A stretch of DNA of 64,000 nucleotides from Wyeomyia smithii (taxonomy: Eukaryota > Arthropoda > Insecta > Diptera > Culicidae). Position 1 is the first letter of the stretch. Each line of letters begins with the position of its first letter. The notes below the pieces were generated by a model. That model was given only the letters and a program-made list of their open reading frames with translations, made no database searches and had not been told where the DNA came from. Of the stretch, positions 53,601-63,560 are shown one piece after another. A program made the position numbers and the translations under genes. The stretch covers positions 264,088,760 through 264,152,759 of the forward strand of contig NC_073696.1 of NCBI RefSeq assembly GCF_029784165.1. Direction: 5' to 3'.

Positions 53601-55379
53601 AGTGGGTGGGTGTTTTCCTCCAACTTTTTCCACTTGATGTGCGGTGATGGCAAAACGGTGGAAATTTCGATTGGTTGATCGATTTCTTGATGGATTGCGA
53701 AATTGGAAATAGTTTTCGGTGGAAAGTGAAACAGCTCGAGGCAAGATGCAGCGCCGCTGTCGGATGTATGTGTACCTGCGAAACATCGACGGATGGCGTG
53801 CAGATAAATTTAGCGCAGTTTGAGTGGCAGTAGGACGATCCACTTCACATAAATAGATATTTCCTCCGCTGTCGCTGTGGAAAAATAGATTTTTTTTATT
53901 AAGACAAAGAAGAACGTAGACCGTGGAAATGACATCATTCTACATTGTATCTGGTGCAACAGTTTAGTATATATAACAACAAAGATTGAAATCAGCATTG
54001 CCCATTATCTAGGCTTTTAATAGCATTATGTCATTGTGCCATCGGTATGCAGCTATTTTGAAATGCTGCAAATATTCGAATATTGCGGTCTCTCCAGATG
54101 ATTCCATATTCAAGCTTCGAGCTTTCTTCTTTCCACTCTGGGCTGTTAATTGATGTGACAAACACATTCACAAGGAATCGAGATGCACTACTCCTCTCGT
54201 AACGATAAAATCCCATCCGGGCAACTGCTATCTATCTGTCTGTTGGTTTTCCCAACGATTCTCTCTCTCTCTTTCCATTTCTCGGTTAAGGTACAGTAAG
54301 CATTGCAGGAGATAATGTCTGATACCACAAACGATCCAGGTGAATGAGTCACTCCAATTTACAGCAACACAATAATAGTACTCCGATGGTCCTCGATTGT
54401 CAGGAGATGGATAGATAAATTGAACCAGTTTAATATGCGTGTGATTCAATATGCTGTACAATCTGGATCAATATCTTATCCAGTGCACCACCAGAGCTTT
54501 TCCATTACTGCAGAGAGAACATAAAAGAGCTTAATAACAAGTACATATCTCGTACTAGAGTTGTCTAATATTTGCTAATTCGCCCATCAACTCTGCTCGA
54601 AGGAAAATTAAAAGAGCGGCCCCGACCGGGATCACCCCTTTTTCGGGTTGAACTTTGTCGTGAAAAGAAACTCCAACGGCAGCGGTATTATACTCAACCA
54701 CAACTCAACCCGTCCCTGGGCCAACAAACCAAGCTGGAAAGATTGCAATCAGCACAATGTTTACCCGGGCAATTTACGCCTCGGCAAACAAATTTGCGAC
54801 CTTACAAGAGCCCAATTTAATGGGTACAAGAGTCGTAAAATTTTCCTCCCACCGTGAAATTGCGTTTGCATTCCCATATTCCAACCACCATAAAATACTC
54901 GCTCTTATTAATCCGATCTCATCCCACTGTATGGCAGGCGACGCTTACAGCAGTCAATCGGCGCACATTTTCTCGGCGGGAGAAAGCGTCGAGGTATTTA
55001 GCTTTTCGTGATTCGTGTTGAGATTTTATGTTCTTTTCGAAAACGGTTGTTTACACAGAAACACGCTGGCAGCCGATAGGTGAAACTATTCGAGGTAAGT
55101 TGGGTTATGTGACCTTACCTAATGAGAAAATGAAAGATTTTTAGATTTGTTTGGCGATGCCATTGATTATCTTTATGTATAGTAAGAAAAACTCCGGTAA
55201 AGCAATTTTTACTAACGTACAAAATGGCATGATGGAGCGTTTAAAGTTGCTGCAATATATTCAGCAGATGTTCTATAAAAACTAGAATGAATTAGTGGAG
55301 AACATGCACGCTGTCATCGTATATTATGTTATGTTGTGCTATGATTGAAAATTTCGTCTGACATTGTTTTGTCTTAATG
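50641..55379. other. Low-repeat stretch, no gene recognised
   Basis: A+T-rich, with only short frames. A CA tract lies near 51282-51294 and a CT tract near 54260-54273. The serine-rich frame 52857-53213 and others near 53565-53843 and 54572-54820 have no family features. The stretch may be host intron or intergenic DNA. Confidence 0.45.
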
Positions 55380-56120
55380 CATAAAATTAGTAATTAAAAT
55401 AACAATAAGTGTCATATGTACAAATCTTTCCTGGATAACTTTCATGGTCAATCCAAATTTTGTTGAATGGACACCAAGCAACAACAGCTGGTTCAAGTTG
55501 CGAACTTACCAGAACACCGTATAATGATTTCATGCACATTGGATCGTGGAAACCATTGGCAATTAGGTATGAAAATGAATCCCAGATGCCTGTTGGCTCT
55601 TGAGATGACATTTTCGTAGTATGTTTGGAAAGTAAGCTGGCTATAGAAAATAACGCCAAGGTCTCCAACTTGGCATATGCGCTGGAGAACTTGCCTAGAC
55701 AAGCTGTATGAAAAGCTGATAGATTGTAGCTTTCTACTGAAGCAAATGAAGTTCATTACATCACAGCGTAAGGAGATTTCGGTTACTCCAATCACCGAAG
55801 ATATCGAGCAACTTTCGTAGTTCCAGGCATTCACCAAGGCATGCTTCATGAGTATGAAGATTTTCACATCGTCCGTAAAAAGATCCTTGTACCTCGCGAT
55901 AATATAAAAGCAATTGATACAGAATGAGAACAAAACTGAGCCTAGATTGCTTCCTTGCGTCACTCCAGAAGAAGTTGTGAATGGCCCAGAATGTAACGAT
56001 ACAAATACTAACCTAATACTAACACATTGAGAAAGTACACAACGAAGAGAATTGCGGCGGATTTGTTGCGATGTATCACTTGTAGTAAAATTTATATTGT
56101 TCACAAGAAATGTAATTCTT
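55380..56120 (-). pseudogene. CR1-like RT fragment, catalytic core and thumb
   Basis: On the minus strand: TTSSGVTQGSNLGSVLF (RT domain 4, Pro to Thr), then LFTDDVKIF at the active site (TDD in place of ADD), GDLGVIF, then SRANRHLGFI and CMKSLYGVLV of the thumb. Frameshifts lie near 55640 and 55500. It follows in RT order from the fragment ending at 61792 on the same strand, so the two are probably halves of one copy. Confidence 0.78.
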
Positions 56121-56439
56121 ACACCATTTAAAATGGTCAGCGTGAGCAGATTCCATCAAATATCAGTGAAGTGACTTTGGCTTCGTGAGCTTCGATTTCC
56201 AGTTTTTTTTATTTACAATTGGTCGGCCGCCAGCAAATCTGGGGCTATTTGGGACGTACTTCGATTACTGTTTATATCTCTGCATTGAACATGTCGATAA
56301 AATTTGTCACATCCTGTTGCGAATTAAAAAGCTGCCAGTCGTTTCGTTCAACACATTATAATCAACCCGCCGAAAATCGAGTCTGCGGCGTTCTGATGAT
56401 ATTGGCAATAGGACGTCTGAATTCAGTCGATTCAGAAAC

Positions 56440-56560
56440 ACAACTAGCGTTAACGTAGTTGATAACGTCTCCCCCAAACACACTGGTGACCTCGGTTCGA
56501 GTCCCAACGTCCACATAGACGTTGGAAAACCTTTTTGTCATGACGCACCCCCCCCCCCTC
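56440..56560 (+). repeat. Possible tRNA-like SINE head, plus strand
   Basis: GGTTCGAGTCC at 56494-56504 fits a Pol III B box, and TAGCGTTAACG about 50 bp upstream could be a weak A box. The rest is unassigned. Confidence 0.35.
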
Positions 56561-56778
56561 CGCAAGTTTTGGATAGCTGCAGGTTGTTGGGCAAAAGAGA
56601 CACAACTCCGGTGGGGAGATTAAGGGTTTCCATAATACCAACTACACTGCTTCCTGTTTCCGGGTTTATCGATGAGGGTTGTTGAGGAAAGTACGACAGA
56701 ATTACTAAGATTTGAACCTATGATCACCCGTTTGTCAAAGCAGACTCTGTAACCTAGCGGTTACAAAGCGACTCCGCT
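56561..56778 (-). mobile_element. Possible tRNA-derived SINE, minus strand
   Basis: On the minus strand TAACCGCTAGGTTACAGAGT (A-box region near 56757) and GGTTCAAATC (B-box region near 56705-56716) are about 45 bp apart, as in tRNA-derived SINE heads. The RTE fragment begins immediately beyond its 5' side. Confidence 0.45.
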
Positions 56779-56794
56779 CATACCCTAAGCCCAA

Positions 56795-57345
56795 TTAAGA
56801 TGGCAGCCCCGTCGCAAGATTAGGCATCCGCAACCGTAAAAGGTAGCATGCCAAAAAAAATAGACGTTACAAACACCCAAAAGATAAATACGAACCAGAA
56901 CAATCGGCAATAACCTAGGGCACGAAATTAGGACTAAGATTGGAAGCTTGGTACAGATCGCTGATCGTCTCGGGTGGCGAACAGATTCTACTGGATCAAC
57001 AGAGGCACCGTCACTTCGACATCGTTGCACTTCAGGAGCTTTGCAAGAAAAATAGATGGCACGGGGGAATTGTGGACGCATCGAGGACATCATAAACGCT
57101 CAGATTGGAAGGGAAGAAATGCACACCAAGACGAACAACACCGGTCATGCGAGGTGTTAACTTTGCAGCTTCCTGAGGTTTTGTAGTCCGAAGTACCTCC
57201 TTTCCCCACGAAGACATCCACTTGGAGATCACCTAACCAAATTGAGTGGTTTGGCAATCCAATTGAAAACATCGACGGCCGGTTTTTCTCAGAATGGAGC
57301 GGATATTGACTCGGACCACTACTGCGTAAAGTCCGTAGGTCGTCT
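56795..57345 (+). pseudogene. RTE-type element, 5' and endonuclease fragment
   Basis: GGCAGCCCCGTCGC, GGCATCCGCA and ATTGGAAGCTTGGTACAGAT parallel the start of the RTE ORF at 58778-58940. Further on, VALQELCKK-like and GADIDSDHYCVK-like pieces mark the endonuclease (catalytic SDH near 57310), with frameshifts and internal loss. Confidence 0.72.
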
Positions 57346-57408
57346 TCCACCTGATCGATCCAACTTGCTCACTGTGCACCGCTCCGTCTCGTCCCTGACG
57401 GATTGGTT

Positions 57409-57740
57409 TCAAGAACCATTTTTACCAGGCTGTCTTCCGATATCCTTGCGACACGCCCAAGCAGCTTCTGCAGTTAGTGGTTTATTCGTTCCGATCTCCA
57501 TCTGCATTCCACCGGAGGTGGTACGCAACACCTTCCGCTCGAAGACCGCAAGGGCGCGTTGGTCCTCCACAAGCATAGTCCATGTCTCATGCCCGTAGAG
57601 GACTACCGGTCTGATTAGCGTCTTGTAGAAGGTTAACTTCGTGCGGCGACGAATTCTTCTCGATCGGAGCGTTCTCCGGAGACCAAAGTATGCACGGTTT
57701 CCTGCCATAATGCACCGCACGGTGCTCCCGCAGACCGTTA
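57409..57740 (-). pseudogene. RTE-type element, RT C-terminal fragment
   Basis: On the minus strand: NRAYFGLRRTLRSR, FYKTLIRPVVLYGHETWT and RALAVFERKVLRT, the conserved C-terminal block of RTE ORF2. It lies tail-to-tail with the plus-strand fragment before it, so at least two RTE copies were joined here. Confidence 0.78.
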
Positions 57741-57938
57741 TTATAAAAAAAACGCACCAAAGAATCTGAGTACACCATTCGACTCGTTATGACGTCCAGA
57801 ATCTCTGGTCGAAATTTCAAAATCATCGTACGGTACATTTTTGAGTAATGCCCTTTTGAAGGTCGTAAAGTACAAAAAAGTGATATTAAAACGACGAAAT
57901 ACTAAATGTTAAGCACGTTTTTCAGCCACAATTTTATG

Positions 57939-58172
57939 AAACAACTTCCAAAATAGTTTCTACACATTCCAAGTATTATATTTCAAGACATTTACAATTG
58001 GTGGAAGGATTTATTTCAAAATCCTACAGTGCACAGTGGTCTAAATTCTAAAAATCGTGATCGTTCTAGATTTAACTATGAAAAATTGATTTTATGTACT
58101 CAATGTCTTCAGTAAAATTGTTTCATAGAACAAGGCCTCACTTTTGGCGTTTTTGGTTTTTCGATCAATTTT
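57939..58172 (+). repeat. Left arm of a 234-bp-arm foldback element
   Basis: The arm starts AACAACTTCCAAAATAG and ends near TTTCGATCAA. Its reverse complement matches 58310-58463 joined to 61712-61791 almost throughout (for example CATTGAGTACATAAAATCAA and CTGTGCACTGTRGGATTT). The loop is about 137 bp. No transposase is present. Confidence 0.88.
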
Positions 58173-58309
58173 GTCGTGTTCAACGTACATATAGGACATC
58201 GCACTATTCAGCAATTGTTTTTCTTTTAAAATTTTCCACAACTTTACTGAAGGAAGCAATCCGGTGTATTGTAAATTAGAAAAAATATTTTTTTTATCTA
58301 ACTGTTGAG

Positions 58310-58463
58310 TGGATTGATCAAAAAACCAAAAACGCGAAAAGTAAGACCTTGTTCTATGAAACAATTTTGCTGAAGACATTGAGTACATAAAATCAATTGT
58401 TCATAGTCAAATCTAGAACGATCACAATTTTTCGAATTTAGACCACTGTGCACTGTGGGATTT
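58310..58463 (-). repeat. Right foldback arm, inner part
   Basis: This is the inner two thirds of the right arm. It is cut at 58463 by the RTE insertion and resumes at 61712. Confidence 0.88.
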
Positions 58464-58750
58464 GGTTTTGGTTGGTAAACGGCTGGGCAATGCGTACCAG
58501 CAGTACACCTGTATTAGTTGGCATAAAATAGACCCCAGTGTGGTCCATAGCATAATGCCCTACCTCCACGTGGTACCGACTGGGATACGAGCAACCAAGG
58601 GAAGATCGGTTAACCGGTGGGAACTTGGTCGTATGCTGACAGGGAAGGGGGAGTTGTTCTCCTTGGAGAGCAGCTTGCCTGAGCGTCGGTTCCCCAGGTC
58701 AGGGGCGGCTCAAACAGCGACTGATCCGGAGCGGACGGCTGAACTATGAA

Positions 58751-60418
58751 ATGCGGTGTCTCGCTAGCTACACCCAAGACGGCAGCCCCGTCGCGAGACT
58801 AGGCATCGCAGCCCTAGTAAGGCAGCATGCTGAAAATAAGCATACTACGAACAATCCAGAGAATGATACGAATCGGAACAATCGGTATAGACCTAGGCAA
58901 ACGAAAAAGGACAACGATTGGAAACTTGGTACTTGGAGGACTCTGCTCGAACCGGCACGCGTGGGCATCCTGGCCAGAGAGCTACGGAAGGCAAAAGTGG
59001 AGGTAGCAGCCATACAAGAGGTGCGTTGGCCTAAAACCGGGGAACGTGAATTCCGGGCGGTCGATCCGACCGCGGGCACTTCTTTCAAGTATCACATCTA
59101 CTACAGTGGCGGCGATAGAGCGGAACGGGGCGTCGGTTTCGTACTACTTGAAAACCAAATGAAGCGTGTTATCAGGTGCGTATTGAGGATCAAGGGCAGA
59201 TTCTTCAATTACAGCCTTATCAACGTGTACGCGCCGACAAACGATAAAACCGATGACGTAAAGAAGGAGTTCTATGAGCTCCTCGAGAAAACGTATGGAG
59301 AGTGCCCACAACACGATATAAAGATCGTCATCGGAGATACGAACGCACAAGTCGGACGAGAGGAGTTCTTTCGTCCCGTTATTGGTAGGGAAAGCCTTCA
59401 CTCTACCACCAACGACAACGGCTTGAGGCTAGTGAACTTCGTCGCGGCCAGGGGAATGGCCATCTGTGGCACCCATTTTGCACGTCTGAATATTCGAAAG
59501 TACACCTGGAAACACCCCAATCGAGAGGCCTGCTCCCAGATCGACCACATGCTGATCGACGGCCGGCACTTCTCAGTCGTCAGAGATGTGCGGTCCTTTC
59601 GAGGGCCAAACATCAACTCGGATCACTATCTCGTGGTGGGCAAGATTCGCGCCCGGTTGTCCAATGTATTTAAATCGAGATCGGCGAGGAAGATACATCT
59701 GGACATCCCGAGGTTATCAGCGGAAGGAGTTGCTGCAGAGTATACTCGGAAAGTTGATAGACGGATCGGTGGACCAGCTGGGGTGGACCTGAACGAGCAG
59801 TGGAAGCACGTCCATGATGCGGTCAGCGAAACAGCGCGAGAGGTGATAGTCATGACAACGGGAACCACGCGTAGTGGGTGGTTCGATGCAGAGTGCCTAG
59901 AGGTGACGGAGGAGAAGAATCGAGCCTACGCCAACACGTTAGTAGCAGCTAATCGTGTAACGCGTCAGATGCGGGAGAAATACCGGGAGGCAAGAGCTGC
60001 CGAAAAGAGGCTTCATCGCCGTAAGAAACGTGCGCACTACGATCGCGTCCTCGCGGAGGCGGAGAATTGCTTCACCAGGCACGACACGAGGAGCTTCTAT
60101 AGAACGATCAACGGAATCAGGAACCGGACCGTGCCAGTACCTGCCATGTGCAATGACAGGGAGGGGAACCTGATTACCGATAAATCGCAGGTGGCCAGGC
60201 GTTGGAAGCAACATTTTGAAGTGGTGTTGAACGGTGAGGAAGGGAGGAGAGTCGTCCGGGGGGAACAGGATAGAAATAGGGGAAGACGGACAAGCTGTGG
60301 ACCCACCAACATTGGACGAGGTGAAGAATGCTTGCAAAGAGCTAAAAAACAACAAAGCCGCTGGGAAGGATGGCTTACCGGCCGAAATTTTCAAAGTTGG
60401 GAGCGAGTGGCTGTGTAG
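58751..60418 (+). CDS. RTE ORF2: endonuclease and linker
   Basis: The 555-residue frame has the APE-type endonuclease at about 58-300: LGTWRTLLEPARVG, VAAIQEVRWPKTG, INVYAPTNDKTDD, VIGDTNAQVGREE, CSQIDHMLIDGRHF and the catalytic NSDHYLVVG. A basic linker follows (REARAAEKRLHRRKKRAHYDR), then RTINGIRNRTVP leading to RT. The frame leaves Pol near residue 495 (about 60230) through a one-base change; the last 60 residues are out of frame. The endonuclease looks intact. The start was chosen as the first ATG; an earlier conserved start could exist. Confidence 0.85.
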   Translation: MRCLASYTQDGSPVARLGIAALVRQHAENKHTTNNPENDTNRNNRYRPRQTKKDNDWKLGTWRTLLEPARVGILARELRKAKVEVAAIQEVRWPKTGEREFRAVDPTAGTSFKYHIYYSGGDRAERGVGFVLLENQMKRVIRCVLRIKGRFFNYSLINVYAPTNDKTDDVKKEFYELLEKTYGECPQHDIKIVIGDTNAQVGREEFFRPVIGRESLHSTTNDNGLRLVNFVAARGMAICGTHFARLNIRKYTWKHPNREACSQIDHMLIDGRHFSVVRDVRSFRGPNINSDHYLVVGKIRARLSNVFKSRSARKIHLDIPRLSAEGVAAEYTRKVDRRIGGPAGVDLNEQWKHVHDAVSETAREVIVMTTGTTRSGWFDAECLEVTEEKNRAYANTLVAANRVTRQMREKYREARAAEKRLHRRKKRAHYDRVLAEAENCFTRHDTRSFYRTINGIRNRTVPVPAMCNDREGNLITDKSQVARRWKQHFEVVLNGEEGRRVVRGEQDRNRGRRTSCGPTNIGRGEECLQRAKKQQSRWEGWLTGRNFQSWERVAV

Positions 60419-61095
60419 TGCAATTCACCAGATTATCCTTAGGGTATGGTCTGAGGAACAACTACCTACGGACTGGTTGGAAGGACTCATATGCCCTATC
60501 TACAAGAAGGGACATAAACTCGAGTGTAGCAATTATCGAGGCATAACCCTCCTCAATTCCGCTTACAAAATTCTCTCCCGTATCCTGTTCCAGCGACTGA
60601 GGCCGTTGCAGGAAGCCTTTGTTGGAGAATACCAATGCGGTTTTCGAGTGGGGCGATCTACAACGGACCAGATGTTCACCTTGAGACAGATCTTCGACAA
60701 GTTTCGAGAACACAACCTGCAGACACATCATCTGTTTATAGACTTTCGAGCGGCGTACGATACAGTGAAACGCAATGAGCTGTGGCAAATAATGCTAGAA
60801 CATGGTTTCCCAACTAAACTGATTAAACTGATACGTGCGACGCTCGACGGTTTCACATCATGCGTCAGGACAGCGGGCGAATTTTCGGACGCGTTTGTGA
60901 CGTTAGATGTTCTGAAGCAAGGTGACGGGCTCTCGAACTTGCTGTTAAACATAGCTTTGGAAGGTGCGATACGAAGGGCAGGTGTGCAGAGGAGCGGCAC
61001 CATCATCACTAAGTCTCACATGCTTCTGGGCTTTGCGGACGACATTGATATAATTGGTGTTAACCGTAGAGCAGTTGAGCAGGCCTTTACCGCTC
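60234..61095 (+). CDS. RTE ORF2: reverse transcriptase core
   Basis: This frame continues the linker and RT: LKNNKAAGKDGLPAEIFK, WLEGLICPIYKKGHK, SNYRGITLLNSAYKILS, YQCGFRVGRSTTDQMFTLRQ, FIDFRAAYDTV, KQGDGLSNLLLNIALE and the active site FADDIDIIGV near residue 270. A frameshift near 61095 ends agreement with the family. The open frame runs on to 61259 with only a short correct piece near 61160-61255 (NRAYYGLRSQLRSRS). Confidence 0.87.
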
Positions 61096-61653
61096 AAAAG
61101 GGAAGCTGCGAGAATTGGACTCACCATAAACACTGCCAAAACGAAGTACATGGTGGCTGGCAGAGAGCGTCAGCGAATAGGGCTTATTATGGATTGCGTA
61201 GCCAGCTTAGATCCCGCAGCTTACAGATCCGTACGAAATTTGCGCTCTATAGGACATGAATCGTGGACGTGGAAGGAGGCCGATCGACGAGCGCTTGGGG
61301 TCTTCGAGCGTAGAATCCTGCGATCAATACTCGGAGGCAAACTAGAGAACAGGGTGTGGCGCAGGCGCATCAATCACGAGCTGTACGAAGTATACAAACA
61401 CGCTGATATTGTCAAGCTGATGAAACACGGCAGGTTACAGTGGGCTGGACATGTAGCACGGATGGCGGATGAGCGACCGGCAGAGATAATATTTAGTAGA
61501 GAACCGGATAGAGGCCGACGACTTCGAGGCAGACCGCGCACGCGCTGGATGTGTGCTGTCGACGAGGATGCCAGAGCAGCGGGTGTAAGGGTAGACTGGA
61601 GAGTAGCAGCCCAAGACCGAGTTTTGTGGAGACGTATTCTGGATTCGGCATAG
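61054..61653 (+). CDS. RTE ORF2: thumb remnant and C-terminal domain
   Basis: In this third frame GLTINTAKTKYMVAGR (after the FADD region) is followed by loss of most of the thumb. The C-terminal domain then has ESWTWKEADRRALGVFERRI, LMKHGRLQWAGHVARM and a terminal arginine-rich RGRPRTRWMCAVDEDARAAG. The stop at 61651-61653 is the natural end, as the 3' tail follows directly. Confidence 0.8.
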   Translation: MVLTVEQLSRPLPLKREAARIGLTINTAKTKYMVAGRERQRIGLIMDCVASLDPAAYRSVRNLRSIGHESWTWKEADRRALGVFERRILRSILGGKLENRVWRRRINHELYEVYKHADIVKLMKHGRLQWAGHVARMADERPAEIIFSREPDRGRRLRGRPRTRWMCAVDEDARAAGVRVDWRVAAQDRVLWRRILDSA

Positions 61654-61711
61654 GATCTTAATGATCTGTCGCCATAAAAGTAAAGTGAAGTAAGTAAGCA
61701 CTGTGGAATTT

Positions 61712-61791
61712 TGAAATAAATCTTTCCACCAATTGTAAATGTCTTGAAATATAATACTTGGAATGTATAGAAACTATTTTGGAAGTTGTTC
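61712..61791 (-). repeat. Right foldback arm, outer part
   Basis: It completes the arm begun at 58310-58463 and ends GGAAGTTGTTC, the inverse of the left terminus at 57939. CR1-like coding sequence begins at the next bases, so the foldback had itself landed in that element. Confidence 0.87.
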
Positions 61792-62755
61792 AGGTCCTAT
61801 AAACCAACTTATAAGATCATCGGAGATAGCAAGTTTGCTTAATTTTAGAAGGTATATGCTATGATCAATTCTATCAAAAGAAAGTTGTGAGATCAGTATG
61901 TATTGCGTCAACCTGAGAACCGGTATCAATATTACGCAGGCAGTATGAAGTAAATTGAACCACATTCGTGAAAACGGATCGTTTGGGGTAAAAGCCGTGT
62001 TGGTCAGCTGATATATAGTTTTTGCAGTTTGAAAACAGAAATTCATTCATAACAATCTCTACCTACATGCATATGAAGCTTGCGGAGCGGAACAGTGGAA
62101 GTGTTGAAAGCGCTTTTAAAATAGGTGGCGAAAAGTTTGCTTTTTTCAGAAGGGGAGCATGCTACGTTGTGATCTGGAAACATCTCAACAGGAAGTTGAT
62201 CTTTCTGTTCAGAGTTGAAGAAAATCCAAATCTGCTTAGGATTTTTACGGAGATCATCTTGTGTTAAGGGAATAACGTTTATACAGCTTATACAGCAGAC
62301 ACGCAAAAATTGCTTTTTATGAACGGGCATCGGGTGCTATTATTATTTCGAAGTGCCCTACATCTTATACGCTTCAGACGCTTCAAATGAGCATTTCCCC
62401 AAGGTGGTTTAGAAAGAGGTCTACAACCAATAACATGTCCAGCCAACGCGTTGTTCACAAATTGCGAAAAAAATTCAATAGTGTCTGCTTGCAGTATTTA
62501 AAAACGTCCAGTCCATTCTATAAAAAAATTCGTTCAACGGTACGCAGTTAGCTCTGCGATAGTCCAGTGCAGTGTCGCTAAAAACAGGTTCTTCAATTTC
62601 AACTAAAATGACAGGGTGACCAATTATCTGACATCGTCTCAGAAGTAAGTCCGATATAAGTCTGAAAGATTGATCGTTCGGTTGATAAATCGTGATCGCT
62701 TCCAGAGGCAGGGACGAATTGTTCAGAGTAGCTTCAACGAAGTGAACGGTGAAAT
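61792..62755 (-). pseudogene. CR1-like ORF2 fragment, endonuclease end to RT middle
   Basis: On the minus strand, pieces in order are DYRRANCVPLNEFFYRMDWT (near 62540), AGHVIGCRPLSKPPWGN and LKRLKRIRCRALR (linker, near 62400), DLRKNPKQIWIFFNSE (near 62250), a QHGFxPKRSVFTN-like block near 61990, and FDRIDHSIYLLKLSKL ending in LISWFIGP at 61792. Stops and frame changes separate them. Its continuation is probably 56120-55380. Confidence 0.8.
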
Positions 62756-62964
62756 TTGACCCCGGGTTCGTCTGAAGTGGTCAAATACGACTAACGCGGG
62801 GCGCATAAAGTCAGTGAACGGTGTTGTCCACGACGTTGTTGCGGAAGAGCCGAGGTCCGATTTCGATCAAGCTTGCTCAGGTAATTGGTGAGTACAGATG
62901 ACATCAAGCAAACTGGTTGACTCCGGGTTCAATCTAATCGGGAGTAGTGAGCGACAGAGCGTCC

Positions 62965-63560
62965 AAGTTTAGGATTCTAAACAGGTTGAGCCCTTCCAGC
63001 ACACTTTATTACCACTTCCTGCAGTGCTAGGACGTCGAACCTGCGAGGTTTCAATACTTCGAAGAGCACTCGTACGCTCCCTTGGAAATTGAGAGGTCGG
63101 CAATTCCACATCCCGAGCTGCCAATCATTCGGCGGCTTGTAAGTCCTGCGCACCAACCTGCTGTCTCGCCGAAGGCCATCGTGCACAACACTGTTAAGAG
63201 TCTCGCGTTTGCACAAGGACGGTAATCGGTCTCCCCTGATCTGGAGTGTAGACGCCGTTTTGAGCCGCTTATGGTAGAGGACAGTAGGAGCACAGACGCT
63301 CAGAGCTTTTGAGCCCTTTTCCCCTGTCAGCATACGACCAAGTTCCCACCGGGGTTGGTTACCCGAGCTTCCCTTGGTTGCTCGTATTCCAACTGGCACC
63401 GCGTGGAGGTCGGGATAGGAGTGGCTGCACAAGAGCCTGAGGACCGCGTGAGGAGTCTATTGTATTCCTGTAGGTGCACTTGGCAGGGATGGTACGCATT
63501 ATCCTTCCGTTTACCAACTCGCATGATAGAAGCAGACTTTTCGAATTATGTTTGACGGCA
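62965..63560 (-). pseudogene. RTE-type element, 5' fragment, minus strand
   Basis: The minus strand repeats the leader of the RTE at 58464: GAGTTGGTAAACGG, CATACGAC complement motifs, GAGCAACCAAGGGAAG and TGGGAACTTGGTCGTATGCT. The endonuclease start follows (WQLGMWNCRPLNFQG, FDVLALQEV near 63010), where the fragment stops. A 151-codon open frame (63432-62977) spans this boundary. Confidence 0.75.

Larger units (their letters stand above)
58464..61697 (+). mobile_element. RTE-type non-LTR retrotransposon, inserted in a foldback arm
   Basis: The 3.2-kb unit is flanked by GCACTGTGGGATTT (58450-58463) and GCACTGTGGAATTT (61698-61711), a 14-bp duplication with one mismatch. It has a leader of about 290 bp, an endonuclease-RT ORF with at least three frame disruptions and one internal loss, and a short 3' tail ending AAGTAAAGTGAAGTAAGTAAG, the kind of simple-repeat tail known for RTE elements. 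Confidence 0.9.

Noticed and set aside
60097..60394. Minus-strand frames within the RTE ORF2
   Set aside because: They are shadows of the plus-strand linker and RT coding sequence.
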